From the NCBI GenBank assembly GCA_028285145.1, contig JANQQC010000047.1, positions 1-64,000 on the forward strand: DNA of 64,000 nt, read 5' to 3'. Position numbers and translations under genes: made by a program. Below, one piece after another: positions 18,082 to 26,183 of this stretch. The stretch comes from Hyphomonadaceae bacterium (lineage in GTDB: Bacteria; Pseudomonadota; Alphaproteobacteria; Caulobacterales; Hyphomonadaceae). The notes beneath the pieces were generated by a model, which saw only the letters and a program-made list of their open reading frames with translations, was not told the origin of the DNA and made no database searches. Numbering within the stretch: the first letter of the stretch is position 1; each line of letters starts with the position of its first letter.

Positions 18082-18687
18082 CTAGCCCTTGCCCTGTTTG
18101 GCAAGGGCTTCGAGCTGACGCTGCATTTCGGCCATCTGGTTCTGCATCGCGCTTAGTGGATCGAGCGCTTCTTCGGATTCTTCCTTGGTGTCGTCGCGCT
18201 CGTGATCTTCCCGGCGCGTGCGCATGGAGTCCGTCGGCGCGAGGCCAGGCATGAACATGCGCAGCGCGTTCTCGAACATCGCCGCGTTGCGCTTGGCCTG
18301 TTTCTCGAACAGCGCCATCGGGCTCGCGCCGCCCAATGCATTGCGCATGCGTTCCTGACTTTCAGCAAACGAGTTCATACTCATGTCGAGCCACGCGGGC
18401 AGCATGGTCTGCGCGCCGCCGCCATAGAAGCCGATCAACTGGCGCAGGAAGTTCAGAGGCAGCGCTCCGTCTCCCTTGGTCTCTTTCTCGAAAATGATCT
18501 GCGTGAGCACGGCCCGCGTCAGGTCTTCGCCGGTCTTTGCATCCCGCACTTCGAACTCAACGCCCTTGCGCACGAGCTCAGACAAATGCTCCAGCGTCAC
18601 ATAGGACGAGGTCGACGTGTCATACAGCCGCCGATTGGCGTACTTCTTGATGATGGTCGGACCGTCAGTTCGCTTCTTTTTCGCCAT
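18082..18687 (-). CDS. phaR: Polyhydroxyalkanoate synthesis repressor PhaR
   Basis: A 201-residue repressor. The N-terminal PHB_acc_N DNA-binding domain reads IIKKYANRRLYDTSTSSYVT, followed by the PHB/PHA accumulation regulator domains (LTQIIFEKE, LRQLIGFYG). The C-terminus is charged and coiled-coil-like. PhaR senses polymer granules: when PHA is absent it represses phasin and synthesis genes. It faces phaB across a 176-base spacer containing GCA/TGC-rich dyads. Confidence 0.95.
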   Translation of the reverse strand: MAKKKRTDGPTIIKKYANRRLYDTSTSSYVTLEHLSELVRKGVEFEVRDAKTGEDLTRAVLTQIIFEKETKGDGALPLNFLRQLIGFYGGGAQTMLPAWLDMSMNSFAESQERMRNALGGASPMALFEKQAKRNAAMFENALRMFMPGLAPTDSMRTRREDHERDDTKEESEEALDPLSAMQNQMAEMQRQLEALAKQGKG

Positions 18688-18712
18688 GTCGCACCCTTGC
18701 GCCGCACAAAAA

Positions 18713-18724
18713 TGCTGCGCAGCA
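18713..18724. promoter_or_regulatory. Candidate PhaR operator 1
   Basis: TGCTGCGCAGCA is a perfect 12-base palindrome 26 bases upstream of the phaR start. Characterised PhaR sites in alphaproteobacteria are TGC/GCA-rich dyads such as CTGC-N3-4-GCAG, so autoregulation is plausible. Confidence 0.45.
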
Positions 18725-18774
18725 ATTTGTATCCTTAGTTATCATTGCACAAGCAGGAAGATTCCTCCAACGCC

Positions 18775-18793
18775 CTTTGCCTTTACTGCAAAG
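18775..18793. promoter_or_regulatory. Candidate PhaR operator 2
   Basis: CTTTGC-N7-GCAAAG is a perfect inverted repeat with the TGC/GCA arms expected of a PhaR site, 70 bases before the phaB start. Together with the palindrome at 18713-18724 it may let PhaR control both directions. Confidence 0.45.
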
Positions 18794-18863
18794 CGTTTAA
18801 GGTCTTATTGAGCACACGCAGCAAATCGAAACTCACAAAAACAACACTTCAGGGGAGATATCC

Positions 18864-19589
18864 ATGGGAAAGACAGCGCTCGTCACCGGCGGAACGCGCG
18901 GCATTGGCGAAGGCATCAGCCAGTTGCTGAAAGCGAAAGGCTATGATGTGGCGGCCAACTATGGCGGCAACGACGAAGCCGCCAAGGCCTTCACCGATGC
19001 AACCGGCGTGAAAGCCTACAAGTTCGATGTCTCAGACTTCGACGCCGTGGGCGAGGGCCTGAAAGCCATCGAGAACGATCTAGGCCCCATCGATATCGTC
19101 GTGAACAATGCCGGCATCACGTGGGACGGTCCCTTCCACAAGATGTCGAAGGAGCAGTGGGACAAGGTGATTGATGTCGACCTGACATCCGCCTTCAATG
19201 TGACCCGTCAGGTCTGGGAAGGCATGCGTGAGCGCGGCTTTGGCCGCGTCATCAACATCTCCTCGATCAACGGACAGAAAGGCCAGTTCGGTCAGGCCAA
19301 CTATTCCGCAGCCAAGGCTGGCCTCATAGGCTTCACCAAGGCGCTCGCCCAGGAAGGGGCCAAGAAAGGCATAACAGTCAACGTGGTCGCACCCGGCTAC
19401 ATCGACACTGAGATGGTCCGCGCGGTTCCTGAAAATGTGCTCGAAGGAATCATCGCAACAATCCCGGTCGGCCGGCTGGGCAAGGCTGAAGAGATCGCCT
19501 CCATGTGCGCCTATCTCGCCTCCGATGAGGCGGCCTTCATCACGGGCGCAACCATGACGGTCAATGGCGCACAATACATCGCCGGTTAG
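18864..19589 (+). CDS. phaB: Acetoacetyl-CoA reductase
   Basis: A 241-residue SDR that reduces acetoacetyl-CoA to (R)-3-hydroxybutyryl-CoA with NADPH for PHB synthesis. It has TGGTRGIGEGI, NNAGIT, a catalytic Ser in INISSING and YSAAKAG (YxxxK), and the PhaB-like stretch FGQANYSAAKAGLIGFTKAL. GGGGAG precedes the ATG. PhaR is divergent next door; phaA and phaC are not in the window. Confidence 0.94.
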   Translation: MGKTALVTGGTRGIGEGISQLLKAKGYDVAANYGGNDEAAKAFTDATGVKAYKFDVSDFDAVGEGLKAIENDLGPIDIVVNNAGITWDGPFHKMSKEQWDKVIDVDLTSAFNVTRQVWEGMRERGFGRVINISSINGQKGQFGQANYSAAKAGLIGFTKALAQEGAKKGITVNVVAPGYIDTEMVRAVPENVLEGIIATIPVGRLGKAEEIASMCAYLASDEAAFITGATMTVNGAQYIAG

Positions 19590-19599
19590 GATGAGTTGA

Positions 19600-20070
19600 T
19601 CAGCCGCCCCTGCCCCGACAGGAGCGGTTATTGACTTCCACATCGACCAGCCGATCACCGTCAGGATACTGATGGCTCACAATGTAGGTGAGGCCATGCT
19701 TTGAGGAGGGCGTCCTCAGAAACCGCTGGCAATACTCGTCGAGAAACTGACGCTGGAAGCGACCCACTGGTTCATCCAGCGTCACAGCCTCTTCGTAGCG
19801 GAGCACGATGGTCATCCTGGCTGCGGCTGTTTCCACGCGCTCGCCAATCCGGCTTAGATCGCCGTCGTGAATGCTGGCTCTTGCGGCTGCGATCAGCCGA
19901 CGCTCCTCGGCTTGTGCAACTTTCTGCATCCATGCCGCGCGTTCCGCGTTCGACGCATTCGGGAAATCGATATTACCGGCATACCCGCCGGTGACACCGC
20001 CCATGACTTCACGAATCCCGAGCACGGCGAGCACGCATGCAATCGCGATGAGCAGGATCAGTTTGCGCAT
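19600..20070 (-). CDS. Membrane-anchored hypothetical protein
   Basis: A 156-residue protein with an uncleaved-looking N-terminal membrane segment (LILLIAIACVLAVLGI) and an exported soluble part. Two cysteines (DEYCQRF and NRSCRG) could pair. I recognise no family. It is the last gene of a tight unit gloB-cupin-this gene: its ATG directly abuts the cupin stop. Confidence 0.7.
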   Translation of the reverse strand: MRKLILLIAIACVLAVLGIREVMGGVTGGYAGNIDFPNASNAERAAWMQKVAQAEERRLIAAARASIHDGDLSRIGERVETAAARMTIVLRYEEAVTLDEPVGRFQRQFLDEYCQRFLRTPSSKHGLTYIVSHQYPDGDRLVDVEVNNRSCRGRGG

Positions 20071-20517
20071 TCAGACCTCCGGACGCCAGTTTACAGGCGC
20101 TAACTCGAATCGGCCAAAGTCAAAAGCAGGTGCGACAATACAAGACACAAACGTCCATGCGCCCAGGGTCTCCGCCGTCTGCCAGTGGTTGGCGGGGACA
20201 ACACATTGCGGGCGTTGGCCGGCACGCAGATCCGGACCGATCTGGTAGGGTTTGGCCCCCTTTCCATCCGGCGGCGAAAGCGTCAGGGCGAGCGGCCCGC
20301 CAGCATGCCAAAGCCATGTCTCGTCTGCATCGACACGATGCCACCTGGAGACTTCATCGGCCTGCAACAGGTAGTAGATCGCGCTTGCCGCAGGGCGTGC
20401 ATCGCCCGCCTCTTCGCTGCGAAAGGTTTCTACGTAGTGCCCGCCTTCGGGATGTGGGCTCATGCCGAGCAACCGGATGATCTCTCCGGCCCCCAGATCA
20501 CCAGAAACAGATCGCAC
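20071..20517 (-). CDS. DUF985 cupin-fold protein
   Basis: A 148-residue protein of the DUF985 (cupin_5) family. Family features are the N-terminal LGMSPHPEGGHYVETFRS, YYLLQADEVSRWHRVDADE and a C-terminal FDFGRFEL. Family structures are single-domain cupins with unsettled function. The GTG start overlaps the gloB stop by one base, so coupling is likely. Confidence 0.88.
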   Translation of the reverse strand: MRSVSGDLGAGEIIRLLGMSPHPEGGHYVETFRSEEAGDARPAASAIYYLLQADEVSRWHRVDADETWLWHAGGPLALTLSPPDGKGAKPYQIGPDLRAGQRPQCVVPANHWQTAETLGAWTFVSCIVAPAFDFGRFELAPVNWRPEV

Positions 20518-21278
20518 TAGAAGCGGTCTTTCCGGCCACGAATTTCTGCAAACGTCGCAACCGGGTCGCCCGCATGTCCCATAGCGATCTGAAGGCCGGT
20601 ATCATCTGCCCGCAGGAACGGATTGGCATCCCGCTCACGGCGCAGGATCGTTGGCACCGTCCACTCGCCTTTTGCCCGCTTCTCCTCGACCTCGTTGACA
20701 TAAGCCTGCAGCGCGGTGTTGTCGGGATCGATCGTGATCGCAAATCGCGCATTGGCCTGCGTGTATTCGTGTGCGCAGTAGATGGTCGTGTCGCCGGGCA
20801 GCGCCTTCAGGCGGGACAGGCTGTCCCACATCATCGCCGGATCGCCTTCGAATACGCGCCCGCAGCCAAGCGCGAAGAGCGCATCGCCAACGAAAGCGGT
20901 GCTCTGCGATGGCATGTGATAAGCAACATGGCCGAGTGTATGGCCCGGCACATCGATCACCGTGGCTTCCAGATTTCCCAACTTTACGACGTCTCCGCCG
21001 CCAACCGCTCTGTCGATTCCGGGGATTTTCTCAGACTCACCTTTCGGGCCGACAATATGGCAGCCCGTCACGTCCTTGATACGCTGATTGCCACCCGCAT
21101 GGTCGGGATGCCAGTGCGTGTTCCAGATCTGCGTAATTGTCCAACCCTGCGCCTGCGCCTCCGACAGGTACTTTTCGGCATCGGGCGTATCGATTGCTGT
21201 GGTTTCGCCAGTGGCTTCATCATGGGCGAGAAAGCCGTAATTATCGGAAAGGCAAGGGAATTGGTGGACGGTCAACAT
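20517..21278 (-). CDS. gloB: Hydroxyacylglutathione hydrolase (glyoxalase II)
   Basis: A 253-residue metallo-beta-lactamase-fold enzyme that hydrolyses S-D-lactoylglutathione in methylglyoxal detoxification. The metal motif THWHPDH, further ligands in DVPGHTLGH and FVGDALFALGCGR, and the C-terminal HEYTQANARFA (glutathione side) are all present. The ATG at 21278 matches the family start MLTVHQFPCLSDNYGF. It is divergent from a methyltransferase gene, a pairing common in alphaproteobacteria. Confidence 0.95.
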   Translation of the reverse strand: MLTVHQFPCLSDNYGFLAHDEATGETTAIDTPDAEKYLSEAQAQGWTITQIWNTHWHPDHAGGNQRIKDVTGCHIVGPKGESEKIPGIDRAVGGGDVVKLGNLEATVIDVPGHTLGHVAYHMPSQSTAFVGDALFALGCGRVFEGDPAMMWDSLSRLKALPGDTTIYCAHEYTQANARFAITIDPDNTALQAYVNEVEEKRAKGEWTVPTILRRERDANPFLRADDTGLQIAMGHAGDPVATFAEIRGRKDRF

Positions 21279-21327
21279 TATGTAAGCCTCATCAGCAGGT
21301 TCTACCTCGCCTAGCACAGGAGCGTTC

Positions 21328-22101
21328 ATGCGTCAGGACGCCGTCAAACTGCAACGATTTTACGCTGGCCGCCTCGGGCAGGCTGCCTCCGGTGTGATCG
21401 CCGGAAAGATCGATGCGCTTTGGGGCGGCGCGGAGGGCCTGTCCGTGCTGGGGCTCGGCTATGCGCCGCCGCTGCTGGGCAGCCTGACCGGTGCGAAGCG
21501 CTGCATTGCGGCCATGCCCGTTGGACAGGGTGTCTGCGAATGGAGAGCCACCGATCGCGGCGGGGCGAGCGTCAAGACAGACGAGGCCCGCCTTCCCTTC
21601 GGAGACGGACTTTTTGACCGTGCAATTGTCTTTCACGGCTTTGAAGAGGCGGACTCTCCCCGCTCCATGGCGCGGGAGTTGTGGCGGGTCATGGCCCCGG
21701 AAGGGCGAATTGTCGTTGCCGCGTCGAACCGGCGAGGCCTCTGGGCGCGAGCGGAATCGACCCCCTTCGGGCATGGCAGGCCGTGGACGAAAACCCAGCT
21801 GGTTGCCCTACTGTCGGATGCCTCATTCCAGGTCACCGCAAGTGCCCATGCCCTGCATATGCCGCCGGTGTCATGGTCTCTGGTGACATCGGCCGCTGAT
21901 GCGTGGGAGCGGGCGGGAGAGCTTGTTTATCCCGGATTCGGCGGCGTCGTGCTCGTTGAAGCGGTGAAACGACTCTACATAAATCCCCGCGGATCGGCCG
22001 CCGCACCGGCGCTTTCAGCCGTCAAAGCGCGCAAGGGCGCGGCAGCGCTGCCCAGAAATGAGGCACCGAAAGCGCGCGATAAGCCCTCCGGTGGCACGTG
22101 A
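21328..22101 (+). CDS. SAM-dependent methyltransferase-like protein
   Basis: A 257-residue protein of the methyltransferase type 11 fold often found divergent from gloB. The glycine loop is reduced (LGLGYAPPLL). The acidic residue region TDEARLPFGDGLFDRAIVFH and MAPEGRIVVAASNRRGLW are typical. A basic low-complexity tail of about 45 residues follows. The substrate is unknown, and the reduced SAM loop leaves activity uncertain. Confidence 0.78.
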   Translation: MRQDAVKLQRFYAGRLGQAASGVIAGKIDALWGGAEGLSVLGLGYAPPLLGSLTGAKRCIAAMPVGQGVCEWRATDRGGASVKTDEARLPFGDGLFDRAIVFHGFEEADSPRSMARELWRVMAPEGRIVVAASNRRGLWARAESTPFGHGRPWTKTQLVALLSDASFQVTASAHALHMPPVSWSLVTSAADAWERAGELVYPGFGGVVLVEAVKRLYINPRGSAAAPALSAVKARKGAAALPRNEAPKARDKPSGGT

Positions 22102-22160
22102 TTGACGGCGACAAGCCGACGCAGCTTAGGTAAGACGAGACATTACAAGGGTGTGCTGAC

Positions 22161-22505
22161 ATGAAACTGGTAACAGCGATTTTCAAACCGAGCCGGCTCG
22201 ATGCCGTGATCGATGCGTTGTCCGAAGCAGGTGTTTCGGGCCTGACGGTCTCTGAAGTGCGCGGCTACGGCCGCCAGCAAGGCAAGACAGAGGTCTATCG
22301 CGGCGCGGAGTATGAAGTGCGCCTGCTGCCAAAGGTAAAAATCGAGGTGGCCTGCGCCGACGAAGAAGCTGAACGCGCGGCCGAAGCCATCATCGGTGCC
22401 GCCAATACCGGCACGATTGGCGACGGCAAGATCTTCATCCGCGCGCTTGACACCGTCATCCGCATCCGGACTGGCGAACGGGATGAGAAGGCGCTGCTCA
22501 GCTAG
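22161..22505 (+). CDS. PII signalling protein, standalone
   Basis: A 114-residue PII protein. The T loop reads GKTEVYRGAEYEV with Tyr46 and the uridylylation target Tyr51; the B loop is NTGTIGDGKIF and the C loop RIRTGERDEKAL. It senses 2-oxoglutarate and ATP/ADP and normally acts with GlnD, NtrB or AmtB. Neither glnA nor amtB is next to it, so glnB or glnK cannot be assigned. Confidence 0.92.
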   Translation: MKLVTAIFKPSRLDAVIDALSEAGVSGLTVSEVRGYGRQQGKTEVYRGAEYEVRLLPKVKIEVACADEEAERAAEAIIGAANTGTIGDGKIFIRALDTVIRIRTGERDEKALLS

Positions 22506-22512
22506 CGTTATT

Positions 22513-22890
22513 CTAGGGCGACCCAATGTCTTCGAACTTGGCCTCTTCGGCCTTGTGCCGGATCTGCAGGTTGAACAGCATCCCCTTCAGCGGCGGCAGC
22601 ATGGCCAGGCACAGGCCAAATGTCGCCGCGATGATCATGAGATAGCCGAGAATGGTTTGCCAGAGCGGCAGCTCCATCATTGGCAGCATGAAGTAGAACG
22701 GGGCCAGCAGAATCAGCGTGGCGAACCCGGCAAAGAAGGCTGGTCCGTCCGCTGTGTCAGCGACGGAAAAGTCCTGTCCGCAAACATCGCAATTGTCCTT
22801 GAACACCAGATAGCGCGAGAAGAGCTTCCCTTCTCCGCAGGTGCCGCATCGAGATCTCAAACCGGCGAGAACGGGATTTGGATTGGCCAT
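22513..22890 (-). CDS. DUF983 membrane protein with zinc ribbon
   Basis: A 125-residue protein. An N-terminal four-cysteine zinc ribbon (RCGTCGEG and CDVCGQDF) precedes two membrane helices (about residues 52-72 and 80-102). DUF983 genes often lie near cytochrome oxidase assembly genes, but not here. The ATG at 22890 matches the family start. It is convergent with the PII gene, 7 bases apart. Confidence 0.87.
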   Translation of the reverse strand: MANPNPVLAGLRSRCGTCGEGKLFSRYLVFKDNCDVCGQDFSVADTADGPAFFAGFATLILLAPFYFMLPMMELPLWQTILGYLMIIAATFGLCLAMLPPLKGMLFNLQIRHKAEEAKFEDIGSP

Positions 22891-23061
22891 GGTCGGCTCC
22901 CTTCGCCTTGCATTTGGAGAGAGATCGCGCCCGCCGCCATGTGCGATATTGACGCTTTGGCCGCCTTCCAATCTTCGCGCGGCTGCCTTGGTTCTGCCTT
23001 TGGAGGTATGGCAGTTTCCTGAAAACGCTGCGGAATTCCCAGCGATCTGGAGGATTTGAGC

Positions 23062-23976
23062 ATGAAGTATCTCGGCATTGCGATGGCCACGCTTGCGCTG
23101 ACGGCCTGTGGCGGCGGAGGCGACAGTTATGAACGCGACGAGGGCATCCTTGGCTCAGCCAATATGTATTCAAAGGAAGCTGCGGCACCGGCATCCCCGC
23201 CACCGCCGACCCTGAATGCGAGCCCCCAGCTTGAGCCATCTCCGGACGGCGCGCCCGCGCCTGAGGCCGGCGAGCAATACATCGCCTATCGCCATGCGCT
23301 GAGCCTTCGCCTGCCGGCTCGGGAAGTCGCGGCGATGATGGAACGCCAGGCGGAAGCCTGCCGTACCGCCGGTGTCGAGACCTGCATCATCACCAATTCA
23401 ACCGTGAACAACTCCTCGGAAGACTGGGTTTACGCCTCGCTGAACCTGCGGGCGCAGCCAGACTGGATCGAAACATTTCTTGCCGGCGTCGATGCCGAGG
23501 CTGAGGGCGCAGGCGGGGAGGTATCCTCCCGTTCGACGAGTTCGGAGGATCTGACTCGCCAGATCATCGACACAGATGCGCGCCTGCGCGCGAAGATCGA
23601 GTTGCGCCAGCGGCTGGAAGACCTACTCGGGACGGAGGAAGCCGAGCTGTCTGACCTGCTCAACATTGAACGCGAACTGTCGCGGGTGAACAGCGAGATT
23701 GAAGCTTCCACCTCTTACCTGAAAGCGCTGCGCCTTCGCGTGTCGATGTCGGAGCTCAATATCAGCTACGAAACCAAGCCGGCCGTGGTGTCGAGCTCTA
23801 CTTTCGATCCGCTGTCCCGCGCCTTTGGCGGCTTCTTCCGGACGCTGTTTGAGGCGGTCGGCGCGGTGGTGACCGCCTTTGCGATCGGCCTGCCCTGGCT
23901 GCTGCTCATCGGGGCCCTGCTCTGGGTGTGGCTGCGCCTCATCTGGCCGCGCATCCGGCGCAAGAAAAAGGCCTAG
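23062..23976 (+). CDS. DUF4349 lipoprotein
   Basis: A 304-residue protein with a lipobox (ALTACGGG, Cys15), a Pro/Ala-rich linker and the DUF4349 domain. The domain has a beta part (DWVYASLNLRAQPDWIETF), then a long coiled coil (about 165-225) and a C-terminal membrane helix (about 265-292) with a basic end. The topology suggests a periplasmic coiled coil tethered at both ends. Function is unknown for the family. The ATG at 23062 is preferred to a TTG two codons earlier. Its end overlaps the GNAT gene by 4 bases. Confidence 0.85.
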   Translation: MKYLGIAMATLALTACGGGGDSYERDEGILGSANMYSKEAAAPASPPPPTLNASPQLEPSPDGAPAPEAGEQYIAYRHALSLRLPAREVAAMMERQAEACRTAGVETCIITNSTVNNSSEDWVYASLNLRAQPDWIETFLAGVDAEAEGAGGEVSSRSTSSEDLTRQIIDTDARLRAKIELRQRLEDLLGTEEAELSDLLNIERELSRVNSEIEASTSYLKALRLRVSMSELNISYETKPAVVSSSTFDPLSRAFGGFFRTLFEAVGAVVTAFAIGLPWLLLIGALLWVWLRLIWPRIRRKKKA

Positions 23977-24452
23977 AGCGAGCGTTCCAGAAAGGCGACT
24001 TCATAGACGCCCGGATCATGAGCGGCATGGCCAACCACGCGAAAGCCGAGCCGCTCATGGAACCGCATCGAGCCTGGATTGGGCGGGAGCGTGTTGATCT
24101 CGCAGACCATGACCGAGCGCCGGCCTGCAAACCGCTCGAAGGCTTTTTCGTATAACTTCGGGCCAAGCCCCTGCCCGCGCGTTTCAGGCGAGAACGCGAT
24201 GCGATCGACATAGACATAGTCGCCACCCCGCGCCTCGAACCAGGCATAGTTAGGGCTCCGATAATCTGCGCCGGGCTCAACCAGTGAGAGGAAGCCTATG
24301 GGGGAGTCATCGGCATCGACCGCGACGAGGCAGATGCCCGCTGCGAAACACGCGGCGAGGCTCCGCTCGGTCTCCTTGGACACGTTGGGAGTCGAGGCCT
24401 CATTGATGGCGTGGAGCCGAGCAAGGTCAGAGGGTGTGTAGGTGCGGATCAT
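23973..24452 (-). CDS. GNAT-family N-acetyltransferase
   Basis: A 159-residue acetyltransferase. The acetyl-CoA pyrophosphate loop is RGQGLGPKLYEKA, and the C-terminal motif B region NPGSMRFHERLGF is complete. The acceptor is unknown. It is convergent with the DUF4349 gene with a 4-base overlap of the stops. Confidence 0.88.
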   Translation of the reverse strand: MIRTYTPSDLARLHAINEASTPNVSKETERSLAACFAAGICLVAVDADDSPIGFLSLVEPGADYRSPNYAWFEARGGDYVYVDRIAFSPETRGQGLGPKLYEKAFERFAGRRSVMVCEINTLPPNPGSMRFHERLGFRVVGHAAHDPGVYEVAFLERSL

Positions 24453-24588
24453 GGGCGAAGTAATCGTCTTGCGGAAACAATTTCAACCGGCGGCAACTCG
24501 AGAGCCGCACCAGCATTCGAGTTGTCATACCGACGTGATGCCGCGCTGCTAGCCCCGAAACACGCATAACCGATTCAGGAGTCCCTTG

Positions 24589-25290
24589 ATGCGCATCGCA
24601 TCCATGATCATCGCGGCGTTTACCGTAGCAATTATCGCCCCGCTTGCCAGCGGGGAAACTGATCTCGCTCATCATGACACCGTTCGCCACAACGCAGACA
24701 TGGAGCAAACCGATCCCTACACGATCACTGGCGCCACGAACCTGATGGAGATGTCCCCGCGTACGCCCGGCGGTACACTCAAAGCCATTGTCGAAATCCC
24801 GACCGGCACGTCAGCCAAGTGGGAGTTGGACAAGCACAACCCGCATTCCGTGAACTGGGAGTTTCGGAACAACGAACCAAGAGTTGTCGATTATCTGGGC
24901 TATCCCGGAAATTACGGGTTCATTCCCGGCACCGCCCTGCCGAAAGAGCTCGGCGGCGATGGAGACCCGCTGGACGTTCTTGTACTGGGCCAGGCAGCAC
25001 CACGAGGGGCGATCCTCGATGTCCGGCTGATCGGCGTAATGAAGATGCTCGATGACGGAGAGCAGGACGACAAGCTGATCGCTGTGATGACCGAGCGCTC
25101 CCCCTTCTCCGGGATCGAAAACATGGCTCAGCTCGACGCTGAATATCCCGGCGTTCGAGACATCGTCTCGATCTGGTTCAGCAACTACAAGGGACAGGAT
25201 GGCGACATGGTCAGCTCAGGCTTTGGGGATGTTGATGACGCACAAGCCATTCTAGATCAGGCCGTTGATAGCTTCACGCCGATCGACTAA
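24589..25290 (+). CDS. Exported family I inorganic pyrophosphatase
   Basis: A 233-residue protein. Residues 1-22 form a Sec signal (MIIAAFTVAIIAPLASG), followed by a linker and a family I pyrophosphatase. The active-site signature DGDPLDVLVL (124-133) is intact, with IEIPTGTSAKWELDK and VGVMKM-type blocks around it. The enzyme hydrolyses pyrophosphate to phosphate with Mg2+. Cytoplasmic versions have no signal, so this copy is predicted to be periplasmic. The ATG at 24589 is chosen over the adjacent TTG. Confidence 0.9.
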   Translation: MRIASMIIAAFTVAIIAPLASGETDLAHHDTVRHNADMEQTDPYTITGATNLMEMSPRTPGGTLKAIVEIPTGTSAKWELDKHNPHSVNWEFRNNEPRVVDYLGYPGNYGFIPGTALPKELGGDGDPLDVLVLGQAAPRGAILDVRLIGVMKMLDDGEQDDKLIAVMTERSPFSGIENMAQLDAEYPGVRDIVSIWFSNYKGQDGDMVSSGFGDVDDAQAILDQAVDSFTPID

Positions 25291-25326
25291 AGCGGCAGCC
25301 CTCACCTTGTCCATTTTTGATCGGCC

Positions 25327-26025
25327 TCAGTTTGGCTGAACCGTGCCTTTGCCAGAGCGCGTTGGCGATGAGAAGAAAATTGTCCGTACAAGGTAAAACA
25401 CCATCAGGAGCATGATCAGGAGTTCCGGGGCGGACAGGATCCCCGACTGTTGAGCCCACTCAGGAAAAGCCTTTGCGCCCGGGCCGGTGAAGGCCGATCC
25501 GGCGGCGATGAAAAAGCCGAGCAGCATTCGCCATAGGTGACGGGCTGTTCTATGTTTCGCTGACAGGCGGTTGCGGAAGACGAGACTGGCATCCAGCAGC
25601 AAGGCGATGCCCGACATACCAGCCAGGAACAGATAGTCCTCCCCAGCGAAACCCAACATCTCGCCCTCGCTGCTGGACAGCGCGCGAAGACCGATGAGGA
25701 TGAGAGCTGCGCAGTTCGCGGCGTTGACGAGACCGAGGCCCCACGGGACCGCACGTGTGCCGGAGCCGTGCCGGTTGGCCGCGAACCAGCCCGACAGGAC
25801 GAGGTAGGTTCCGAGAATTCCGGCGAAGAAGGTGATGAAGAACTGGTCGATCCTGATCAGTCCGAGGACGGCTCCGAGGATGGACGACGCCGACATCAGA
25901 AGGACGAATAGCCGTCCTGCCGAGATGTGAGCGGTTTTTCCCTTTCGGCTTGTCGCCGCCACGGCCCCGGCCAGAACCGCGACAGCCCCGGTTGCGACAT
26001 GAAAGAAAACAATGATGGGTAACAT
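25327..26025 (-). CDS. Multi-span membrane protein (DUF2306-like), copy 1
   Basis: A 232-residue protein with about seven predicted membrane helices. Conserved features are HVATGAVAVLAG, HISAGRLFVLLM and ARHLWRMLLGF, which recur in the gene at 55358-56158 (IHRAAGKVFLVSM, ARHLWRMCASMF), so the two are paralogues. Histidines in helices 1, 2 and 6 might bind haem or metal, but that is speculation. A strong dyad lies 28 bases upstream, and a methyltransferase gene is divergent. Confidence 0.75.
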   Translation of the reverse strand: MLPIIVFFHVATGAVAVLAGAVAATSRKGKTAHISAGRLFVLLMSASSILGAVLGLIRIDQFFITFFAGILGTYLVLSGWFAANRHGSGTRAVPWGLGLVNAANCAALILIGLRALSSSEGEMLGFAGEDYLFLAGMSGIALLLDASLVFRNRLSAKHRTARHLWRMLLGFFIAAGSAFTGPGAKAFPEWAQQSGILSAPELLIMLLMVFYLVRTIFFSSPTRSGKGTVQPN

Positions 26026-26052
26026 AAACCTTCCTCACCAGCCCGATGTGAT

Positions 26053-26085
26053 TTATCGACTATCAATATTATTGATTTTCGATAA
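26053..26085. promoter_or_regulatory. Nested AT-rich operator-like dyad
   Basis: Outer arms TTATCGA and TCGATAA enclose inner arms ATCAATA and TATTGAT around a single T. All 28 arm positions pair and only the two-base joints differ. It lies in the divergent spacer, 28 bases from the start of the membrane-protein gene. This is the form of a regulator operator; the regulator is not identified. Confidence 0.6.
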
Positions 26086-26183
26086 CGGCAAGTAGGTATT
26101 TGTCCGCTGGCAGGCATCGGAGAAAGCTGGTGTCTCTTATGCGCTCACGGCGGTTCAAGACCACTTCGAAGGAGGCGCGCTGA

